60,487 nt of DNA from a virus, in the IMG/VR virus record IMGVR_UViG_3300031766_000007, positions 1 through 60,487 of that record, one strand, 5' to 3'. The first letter of the stretch is position 1. Each line of letters begins with the position of its first letter. Below are positions 40,029 through 46,255 of this stretch, one piece after another. The notes under the pieces are model-generated. The model saw nothing but the letters and a program-made list of their open reading frames with translations. It was not told the DNA's origin and made no database searches. A program made the position numbers and the translations under genes.

Positions 40029-40188
40029 ATTCAAATGCGCCTATTGCTAATACAATTAACAAAAGTATGACTGCTAATTTAAGTACAAACATTAACAAGT
40101 CAGGCAAATATTTTATTGCCAAATAAAGTATAGCTATAAAACCTATTAGTTCTAACATTAGTCTACTCTTAAGAAACTCTATGTACAA
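39997..40188 (-). CDS. Small membrane protein, convergent with the plus-strand island
   Basis: 63 residues, almost all hydrophobic, with one or two helices (LIGFIAILYLAIKYLP and LAVILLLIVLAIGAFEF). Its 3' end overlaps the 3' end of the plus-strand membrane gene by 32 nt, and its start overlaps the preceding gene by 20 nt. No family recognised. No terminator is visible between the convergent operons. Confidence 0.55.
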   Translation of the reverse strand: MYIEFLKSRLMLELIGFIAILYLAIKYLPDLLMFVLKLAVILLLIVLAIGAFEFICYYIYFRI

Positions 40189-40456
40189 AGTAACCAGGCT
40201 GTTCTGAAGAATTAGACATGATTACATTGAACTTAACTCCTGACTTAGCTTTATTTTCCTGCCTATTGACATTGGAAAAATAACCTCTAAGATCAAAAGA
40301 ATATTTGTTCTGATAGTATTGAATATCTCTATTAGGAACAAAGCAGTATTGACTAACAGTTAGATTATCTCTAATGTCCTTATACTTTGCCTTATTACTA
40401 TAAGATCTACGGGTTAAATTTGCTGGCGGTGCGCCATTAAAGATTTGATATTTCAT
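40169..40456 (-). CDS. Small unknown protein of the ligase operon
   Basis: 95 residues, basic, Tyr/Asn rich (KYQIFNGAPPANLTRRSYSN, then QYCFVPNRDIQYYQNKYSF). Not hydrophobic. Overlaps the genes on both sides. Possible small early takeover protein; nothing specific is seen. Confidence 0.65.
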   Translation of the reverse strand: MKYQIFNGAPPANLTRRSYSNKAKYKDIRDNLTVSQYCFVPNRDIQYYQNKYSFDLRGYFSNVNRQENKAKSGVKFNVIMSNSSEQPGYFVHRVS

Positions 40457-40628
40457 TTTTTTCTCCTAGTTTTTTGAACTTACGTCTTGATTTAGAAAAG
40501 CCTTTAAGAGGATTCTTAAAGACCGTATCGTTGTACTGGACAAGCCAGCCTTTTTCATTGACATAGTATATGCCATTAGAAACTTTTTCGTCACCCCAAT
40601 CAGTGACTTCTTGTAATATCTCAATCAT
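40437..40628 (-). CDS. Conserved small phage protein
   Basis: 63 residues. MIEILQEVTDWGDEKVSNGIYYVNEKGWLV and KGFSKSRRKFKKLGEK recall a short protein I have seen in marine phages, with a compact beta half and a basic tail. Overlaps DNA ligase by 8 nt. Function unknown. Confidence 0.7.
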   Translation of the reverse strand: MIEILQEVTDWGDEKVSNGIYYVNEKGWLVQYNDTVFKNPLKGFSKSRRKFKKLGEKNEISNL

Positions 40629-41724
40629 TTCTTTCTCCTACACCCCAGTCAATTACAACCGGGAATCTTGGAATATTATCTACTGACCTTTCAAAGAATC
40701 TACATGTAACCCAAGTAGGTTTCTCTTCTTGTTCTAGTAGAGCTTTAAGTGTTTCTTGATTGCCTCTAACACCACTCTTAAATGTTTCTGTTCCATCTGT
40801 AAGAACAAAGTGTTTAGCATATCCTGCCCAATTACCTGAGCCTTCTAATACTTCTATAACATTAAACTCTTCTGTAATGAACTCTTTTCTTTTCAGTAAG
40901 TTCTTACTTCTTTTGTTTTCGTAGACTGTATTGTTACGAACCATCTGTCCTTCGTAACCATCTTCTGTGTATTGTGAATACAGTTCGTCTAGTTCTTCCT
41001 GTGTATCACATGTCTTAGTTTCAACAGTAACTATTGGAAGATCAAAGTTTTGTGCTTCTATAAAATCCATTCTAGTTTGGAAGTAAGGTTCAACACCATC
41101 AGTCCAAACCATATCATATACATGATACTCAACAAGTTTAAAACATTCTTCCTGTTCTTCTTGTGTAGGTTTTACTTTCCTAACAAGACTTGTAATCTTG
41201 TTGAAGTCTGCTTTTAGTTCGTGATTATAAAGTTCACCATCTAATATAACATTAGGATACTGTTCAAAGAATGATTGTAGAGATGAAAAGATATGATCGC
41301 ATGTTGTGATTGCTTTACCTGCTCTTGTGTAAAGTCCATCTTTCCTTGCAATACATCTAATGCCATCTAACTTAGGCTGACTAATACCACTAGACTGAGG
41401 CCTTTTAGTGTAGTCATGTGCTAGTTGTGGTTTGAACTTATCGTAAGTATCAACTAGTGAGATATCTTCGAAGTATTCTTTTTCTACTTTCTTATCCCAC
41501 ATTGCTTGAGCTTCTTTTTGTGCTTGTTCAGCATCTGTAGTAGCATTTGCTTTGCCTTCGTTCTTTCCGTAAGCATCTTTCCAGCCACTAGTAACTAGGT
41601 TGCCGTCTTTTATGCCTGCAATAGTTCTAGTAGCATTCATCACGCCATTAGAATATTCGACTGTCAGTTCACGAATGTTTCCGTTCGTGTCTCTTTTGTA
41701 AAGTTTAGGTAAAGGAAATATCAT
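40621..41724 (-). CDS. ATP-dependent DNA ligase with N-terminal WGR-like domain
   Basis: Seals nicks during replication and recombination. 367 residues. The nucleotidyl-transfer motif I KLDGIR is at 118-123, with K118 the expected adenylated lysine, LDGELYNH (motif III) and the later EGQMVRN and NLLKRK (motifs IV-V) in order. The first 85 residues, YKRDTNGNIRELTVEY through DKKVEKEYFE, look like the WGR-type domain found on some phage ligases. It is not T4 gp30-like in length (487). TAATG-type 1-nt overlap with the gene before. Confidence 0.93.
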   Translation of the reverse strand: MIFPLPKLYKRDTNGNIRELTVEYSNGVMNATRTIAGIKDGNLVTSGWKDAYGKNEGKANATTDAEQAQKEAQAMWDKKVEKEYFEDISLVDTYDKFKPQLAHDYTKRPQSSGISQPKLDGIRCIARKDGLYTRAGKAITTCDHIFSSLQSFFEQYPNVILDGELYNHELKADFNKITSLVRKVKPTQEEQEECFKLVEYHVYDMVWTDGVEPYFQTRMDFIEAQNFDLPIVTVETKTCDTQEELDELYSQYTEDGYEGQMVRNNTVYENKRSKNLLKRKEFITEEFNVIEVLEGSGNWAGYAKHFVLTDGTETFKSGVRGNQETLKALLEQEEKPTWVTCRFFERSVDNIPRFPVVIDWGVGERND

Positions 41725-42155
41725 TACGCTGCCTCCGCTATTTTAGCTAGTCTTTCGTCTCTGTATGCTAGGGCACCTTCGCCTAAGTAAACATTGCCGT
41801 CGTCTGCTCTGTAAAGAGTTTCAAGACTTGCACTAGCATCTTTTTGTCTTTGGAGTAATGAAAACTCTGCTTGTTCTAAAGTTATGCCACCAATTTGGAC
41901 AAAGTCTAATAACATGTCTGCGAATGGAACTTCACCATTTGATTTCCAAACTGTAAGCCCATCTACTTGAGCTGTGTCTTGGAATTTTGTTTCAATGGAA
42001 TTATCATAAGAATAACCACTTGGTGCTGTTCTTATTTGGCTTTTGTATAGAACATCACCTGTAAAAGTTTTGTTCTCATCATGGATGCTGGCCATTCCAA
42101 ATCTTTGTTTGTCTACATACTGGCCTGCTATTACTACTCTGTCTTTTAAATACAT
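41724..42155 (-). CDS. Unknown protein, first gene of the ligase operon
   Basis: 143 residues, begins MYLKDRVVIAGQYVDKQRFG. Contains GGITLEQAEFSLLQRQKDASASLETLY, then a short helix-rich end (RLAKIAEAA). Soluble. First gene behind a sigma70-like promoter, coupled to ligase. No family recognised. Confidence 0.75.
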   Translation of the reverse strand: MYLKDRVVIAGQYVDKQRFGMASIHDENKTFTGDVLYKSQIRTAPSGYSYDNSIETKFQDTAQVDGLTVWKSNGEVPFADMLLDFVQIGGITLEQAEFSLLQRQKDASASLETLYRADDGNVYLGEGALAYRDERLAKIAEAA

Positions 42156-42189
42156 ATTTAAGTCCTCACTTTTTATTTAATATACATAC

Positions 42190-42218
42190 ATTATGCACTC
42201 TGACGAACCAAAGGTCAA
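42190..42218 (-). promoter_or_regulatory. sigma70-type early promoter of the ligase operon
   Basis: On the minus strand TTGACC (42218-42213) and CATAAT (42195-42190) with a 17-bp spacer, within the 111-nt gap after the 2OG gene. The sequence AAAGGTCAACC overlaps the -35 box and recurs, on the other strand, upstream of the queE promoter. Confidence 0.8.
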
Positions 42219-42266
42219 CCTTTTTTTGGGTTATTTTGAAATCTTTTTTACTGTAAGAACAAGGGT

Positions 42267-42911
42267 TTAGGAGAGATGTGAAGCATCTTTTCCAGAGATA
42301 TCTTCAATCATACACCGCCACATGTCAATATTAGGGATAACAAACCCTAATGTAAGGCGTGGTTCGTGTGTTCCAGCAGTATGATAGTAGACTTTATCGG
42401 GCTCTCTACCCCTGCCATAGTATCCTACCTTACAAGACCAGCCACCAGGATCTAACATTTCAACGACTTCATGTGTTAGTGGATCTCTATATTTGAAGAA
42501 CCCACCGCCGTTTTCTGTATAGGATAATAGTATGTTGTATCCATGTGCATTCCAATTATTATGCCAACTCATGAATCCATTCTTAGGATAATATACATGG
42601 ACAGCCTCGTTGCGAGCTCCCAACCATGTACATAGTTCTGTAGATAGTTCCTGATATCTTTCTTGGAACTCTCCTATGTTGCCCATTTTTAAATCGTAAC
42701 TATATGAAATTTCTGGATACCCTTCATGGCGTCCGTCTGCTTTAACTACTTTATCTAGATACTCTATTGAACATCCGTTCTCCATTGTATCTGTATTCTT
42801 AGGATTGTCTTTTGCTAATTTATTTAAGAGTGTAAGATCTTGTCTAAAGAACCATTCTGAATATGGCTCCAACATGCCTTTAACTTCATCTGATATATCA
42901 GTCCAAATCAT
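42267..42911 (-). CDS. 2-oxoglutarate/Fe(II)-dependent oxygenase-like protein
   Basis: 214 residues. A facial-triad pattern MSWHNNWNAHGYN (H117-x-N119) in the jelly-roll strand order, GGGFFKYRDPLTHEVV, and the second strand VYYHTAGTHEPRLTLGFVI with H177 and R185 (eight residues apart) resembles prolyl-hydroxylase-type enzymes; the usual HxD reads HxN here. It would oxidise a protein side chain. It overlaps the glycosyltransferase by 4 nt and shares the late box at 44172-44179. Acceptor unknown; see the polyproline and Y-x-G proteins upstream. Confidence 0.75.
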   Translation of the reverse strand: MIWTDISDEVKGMLEPYSEWFFRQDLTLLNKLAKDNPKNTDTMENGCSIEYLDKVVKADGRHEGYPEISYSYDLKMGNIGEFQERYQELSTELCTWLGARNEAVHVYYPKNGFMSWHNNWNAHGYNILLSYTENGGGFFKYRDPLTHEVVEMLDPGGWSCKVGYYGRGREPDKVYYHTAGTHEPRLTLGFVIPNIDMWRCMIEDISGKDASHLS

Positions 42912-43657
42912 TTTTTCTTTAAATATATTTCATGTGAAGGAATAGAGTAATGCCACATAACAATTTCATCTCCTTCTAGTTCTTCATACATGTGGCCATT
43001 AATAAAGTTCCAACGAACAGGCATATCTTCTCCCCACTCAACTCCATGATCTGAATATGTTAGAAGTTTCCACATTGTAAATGTGTCCCATTGTCTAACA
43101 TCATCTGGATATCCGCCTATGTCATTTACATATAAACCATCTACTGTTTGTTCTGTTTGTTTTAAATATTCTCCATACCAGGATTCCATTAACTTAATTG
43201 TCTGTGGATTATTTCTATAAACAAACATTCCACAGTGCATTGTCATTTCTTCTGTGTTAGATAGTTTTGTTACTTTAGCATTGTATGCTCTAATTTTTGT
43301 AAAGACTAAATCTAAATCATCTGGTAGTTGATCAAATACAAATTCTATATCTTCATGTTGACATAACATATCTGCATCTAGATAACATGTTTTGCCTGAG
43401 TAAGGTGTTTGTCCTAGTGCCCATAGTTTAGCTCTTATATGTTTAGGTACTTCCCATGATATAATATAATCTGCTACATTCCAATCACTAGGCTTAATCC
43501 ATTCTTCGTGATCGACGAATACTGTTATGTGTGCTTCAGGATAAAATAGTTTTACAGACTCTGCACATTCTATAGCTGCTTTGTAGAATCTTTCATGTTT
43601 GGAAGCTACGATTAAAAAACCGTTTTCAGGAAAATCCTCAGGATTTATTTTGTTCAT
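42908..43657 (-). CDS. GT-A type glycosyltransferase-like protein
   Basis: 249 residues. NGFLIVASKHERFYKAAIECAESVKLFYPEAHITVFVD is the GT-A nucleotide-binding start and TCYLDADMLCQ the DxD motif near 92-100. MFVYRNNPQT and VNDIGGYPDDVRQWDTFTMW follow. It is a different family branch from the four plus-strand copies (no KWG signature). It overlaps the gene on each side, coupling it to the unknown protein before and the oxygenase after. Confidence 0.8.
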   Translation of the reverse strand: MNKINPEDFPENGFLIVASKHERFYKAAIECAESVKLFYPEAHITVFVDHEEWIKPSDWNVADYIISWEVPKHIRAKLWALGQTPYSGKTCYLDADMLCQHEDIEFVFDQLPDDLDLVFTKIRAYNAKVTKLSNTEEMTMHCGMFVYRNNPQTIKLMESWYGEYLKQTEQTVDGLYVNDIGGYPDDVRQWDTFTMWKLLTYSDHGVEWGEDMPVRWNFINGHMYEELEGDEIVMWHYSIPSHEIYLKKK

Positions 43658-44150
43658 CCAATGACTCCATTAATAATATAGTTGTATAGGCATTAACTTC
43701 CATTGGAGATTTGGCTTTACGAATAAGTCTTTTTAATTCTATATTAGAAGAGTCTTTAACTGCCTCTATTTCAAATGCTTGTAACTTAGCACCGAATAAT
43801 TGTTCTTGTTTGGCACGAACTGCCTCTGTTTCTTTTCTTTGGAGTCTCTTTTTAATACCTTCATCTCTTCTTCTAATACCTTCTTCTGTATTTTTATCGA
43901 GAACTTCCTCTCCAAATTCTTCTAATATTGCTTTGTAGTCTGGATTTGTACCATCCATATCTTGGACAGATGCGGTGGCTCTTCTACCATCATTATATTC
44001 TAATGTAACGACAATATGTTTACGCTCTTTATTAGACCAATAGGGAGCAGCGTATTTAAAATTCTTTTCTTTGGGAGGTTCGTTTTCTACAGTTGTTATG
44101 TCTGCAGGATCAATCTCAATTTTTAAAGGTATAGCCTTCTTCTTTGCCAT
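43638..44150 (-). CDS. Unknown charged protein downstream of the Y-x-G fibre
   Basis: 170 residues. A short beta-like N-terminal part (KNFKYAAPYWSNKERKHIVVTLEYNDGRRATASV) is followed by a long charged helix from about residue 85 (EGIRRRDEGIKKRLQRKE through KSPMEVNAYTTILLMESLD). Could be a fibre assembly or oligomerisation factor. A late box lies just upstream. No family recognised. Confidence 0.75.
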   Translation of the reverse strand: MAKKKAIPLKIEIDPADITTVENEPPKEKNFKYAAPYWSNKERKHIVVTLEYNDGRRATASVQDMDGTNPDYKAILEEFGEEVLDKNTEEGIRRRDEGIKKRLQRKETEAVRAKQEQLFGAKLQAFEIEAVKDSSNIELKRLIRKAKSPMEVNAYTTILLMESLDEQNKS

Positions 44151-44171
44151 AATATCTCCATAATGTAACTT

Positions 44172-44179
44172 TATTTATA
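44172..44179 (-). promoter_or_regulatory. Late promoter box before the 170-aa gene, glycosyltransferase and oxygenase
   Basis: TATAAATA on the minus strand 22 nt upstream of the ATG at 44150, in the 36-nt gap after the Y-x-G gene. Confidence 0.8.
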
Positions 44180-44186
44180 CTGCTAA

Positions 44187-45473
44187 CTAAGCAGTTCTTA
44201 ACCACAATTTTACCGTACTGACTGTTGAGCTTGAAGATTTAATTGTGTCGCCTGCGTATGTACCAGAATAATAACCTGTGTATGTACCTGAATATGTACC
44301 TGAGTATGCTGAGGTTCCTGTGTATGTGCCTGCATAGTTTTTAGCACCTGTATAACTACCTGCGTATGCTGAGGTTCCTGTATAATATCCTGTGTAGTTT
44401 TTAGCACCTGTATAATATCCTACATAGTTACCTGTATAATCTCCTGCGTAAGATGTTCCTGCGTAACCTGAGTAATCTGCTGCGTAGTTTCCTGTGTATG
44501 TTCCTTGGTATGTGCCTGAATAACCAGATGTTCCTGTGTAAGCTCCTGCATAACTTTTGGCACCTGTATAACTGCCTGCGTATGCTGAGGTTCCTGTATA
44601 TGTTCCACCGTAATTTTTAGCTCCTGTGTAACCGCCTGTGTAGGCTCCAGTATAAGCTCCTGCATAAGCGCCTGTGTAATTTTCGGATGCTACATCTTTC
44701 TTAGTATCTGTATAACCGCCTGCGTCTCCTTGTTGTACCCATGTACCTGACCCTGGTGCAGTTGCTTGTAATACATATTTACCTTTACCACTAGAAATAA
44801 TATAGTTTCTAAAGTTAGGCATTTGCTGTTCCATCTCTGCAACAGTCATTTCTTGTACACCGGCTCCACTATCTTTAACTTTAAGAGGTTTGTAATTAGT
44901 TACAGCTGCTGTTGTTGCTGCTGTCTTTTGCCAAATATACATGTTAGCAGTGGTACCATCTACTTGGGTATCTGTTAATGTATATCTAGATGTCCATGTT
45001 CCACCTGAAGGTGTTGATGCTGCTAATGAGTATTGACCTATTGTATAGTTGCCTTGTGCAACAAAGTCATCAGCTACCTTATCTAAAATATCTGTGTCTA
45101 TTTCTGTATCATCGAATTCGTGTATACCTACTGTGCCTGAGGATACATACCCTAAAGGTCTATTTGTAACACTTTCGGATACTGTGGTTTCTACTTGTTT
45201 AGCTGTGTAAGTAGTAACTGTAGAAGATGCTCCGTCTGTAGGATGTGTTCCTACTGCGTCATCTCTCTTTGTATCTGTTGCAGTACCGATAGTTGTTCCT
45301 GAACCACCAATGTTTATTTCACCAGTATTTGTTCCATCATGATTGTCTGCGAAATCTTTTGTAAGTATTGCACTGTAATACTGTTCGATTTCAGTATCTG
45401 TCATTTCTTGTAATCCTTGTAGATTACCTGAACTAACAGGATATGCTGATGCTTTAATTCTTAGTGGTCTCAT
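44187..45473 (-). CDS. Fibre-like protein with Y-x-G-x tandem repeats
   Basis: 428 residues. Three short repeats of a VQEMTxxEMEQ type (LQEMTDTEIEQ near 20, IHEFDDTEIDT near 117, VQEMTVAEMEQ near 210) sit in the N-terminal half and suggest three related domains. From about residue 265 to 410 there is a run of tetrapeptides of the form Y-[TAS]-G-[AGSTYND], for example YTGAYTGGYTGAKNY. The repeat is broken by longer AKNY and TSAY units. Ends VKLWLRTA. Not a known catalytic protein; a tail or whisker-like fibre is likely. Confidence 0.8.
   Translation of the reverse strand: MRPLRIKASAYPVSSGNLQGLQEMTDTEIEQYYSAILTKDFADNHDGTNTGEINIGGSGTTIGTATDTKRDDAVGTHPTDGASSTVTTYTAKQVETTVSESVTNRPLGYVSSGTVGIHEFDDTEIDTDILDKVADDFVAQGNYTIGQYSLAASTPSGGTWTSRYTLTDTQVDGTTANMYIWQKTAATTAAVTNYKPLKVKDSGAGVQEMTVAEMEQQMPNFRNYIISSGKGKYVLQATAPGSGTWVQQGDAGGYTDTKKDVASENYTGAYAGAYTGAYTGGYTGAKNYGGTYTGTSAYAGSYTGAKSYAGAYTGTSGYSGTYQGTYTGNYAADYSGYAGTSYAGDYTGNYVGYYTGAKNYTGYYTGTSAYAGSYTGAKNYAGTYTGTSAYSGTYSGTYTGYYSGTYAGDTIKSSSSTVSTVKLWLRTA
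44240..44682 (-). repeat. 12-bp tandem repeats coding for Y-x-G-x
   Basis: A coding repeat of about 440 bp built from 12-bp units. Longer units also recur: the sequence TATGCTGAGGTTCCTGT is found near 44296, 44363 and 44578 on the plus strand. This hierarchy suggests growth by recombination or slippage. Confidence 0.8.
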
Positions 45474-45484
45474 TTATTTGTTTC

Positions 45485-46015
45485 CTAGTTTACTCTTGTT
45501 CCTGATGAATTATAAATGATAACAGGGCTTAACCTGTTCCATTTCGTTGCGCTTACTCCCACCAGTTTCAATGAATGTCCTGGTGCCAAATCTACTGCTA
45601 TGCCGCTGCCACCACCATCAATAGTCTCTCCTGATAGAGGATATACTTTTAAATTGTTTGAGGTGTCATTTAATAAAAATGTTTCTAAGCCAGCTGCACA
45701 ATCAGGAAGTTTAACTCCTGCATTAGCTGCTGCTGTAGTAACTATATTATATGACTTAGTTAGGGCTGTAGCTCCTGCCAAATCAGTACCTGCTGCTGAG
45801 ACTGCTGTTGTTGCACTTAATGTAGAAGAACCTCCTACAGTTAGTGAACCCGTTGTAGCCACAGTTGTAGCACTTACTGTCGTACCTGAAAGTGTGCCGA
45901 ATACGGCATTGTTTCCTGATTCGTATTTGTCAGTATTAAGATTGGTAAAGTTAGCGTCAACCTCATTATTTGTAAGAGGACTACCTTTTGCTGATCTTAA
46001 TGTTAAAGTTGCCAT
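45485..46015 (-). CDS. Fibre-tip-like structural protein
   Basis: 176 residues. TLRSAKGSPLTNNEVDANFTNLN is a common N-terminal motif of marine phage fibres. The body is Ser/Thr/Val/Ala rich (TTVSATTVATTGSLTVGGSSTLS), predicted beta. It ends IIYNSSGTRVN, the same ending as the fibre at 29374-30828. Preceded by an internal late octamer at 46089-46096, so it may be separately expressed. Confidence 0.75.
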   Translation of the reverse strand: MATLTLRSAKGSPLTNNEVDANFTNLNTDKYESGNNAVFGTLSGTTVSATTVATTGSLTVGGSSTLSATTAVSAAGTDLAGATALTKSYNIVTTAAANAGVKLPDCAAGLETFLLNDTSNNLKVYPLSGETIDGGGSGIAVDLAPGHSLKLVGVSATKWNRLSPVIIYNSSGTRVN

Positions 46016-46023
46016 TTATCTTC

Positions 46024-46254
46024 CTATGTAATTTTGTTGACTAAAAGTTCTAATGTTTTTCTTATCTCAACAATTTCTGTCTTTAAAGTATTTATATCAT
46101 TTTCATACTCTAGGATCTTATTATTAGCATTTCTTTTAATTTTATATGCTTTAAGACTTTCATTGTTTGTATTGAGTAAGGCTTTGGAATTACGATCTCT
46201 AACTAAATCTCGTTCTCCCTCTATATTTATAAGTCCAGTAGGTAAAGTATTCAT
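46024..46254 (-). CDS. Small coiled-coil protein
   Basis: 76 residues. The C-terminal half is a leucine/isoleucine heptad helix (ILEYENDINTLKTEIVEIRKTLELLVNKI). The N-terminus is charged (LINIEGERDLVRDRNSKALL). It starts 1-2 nt after the stop of the 2148-aa gene. Possibly an assembly or fibre chaperone. No family recognised. Confidence 0.7.
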   Translation of the reverse strand: MNTLPTGLINIEGERDLVRDRNSKALLNTNNESLKAYKIKRNANNKILEYENDINTLKTEIVEIRKTLELLVNKIT

Positions 46255-46255
46255 C

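Noticed and set aside
42156-42266. tRNA or small RNA gene in the gap before the ligase operon
   Set aside because: No cloverleaf or stable stem is visible; the gap is explained by the sigma70-type promoter and a T-rich run.
44240-44682. CRISPR-like or satellite repeat array
   Set aside because: The repeat is in frame within a full-length coding gene, the unit is 12 bp with no spacers, and the period reflects the Y-x-G-x protein repeat.
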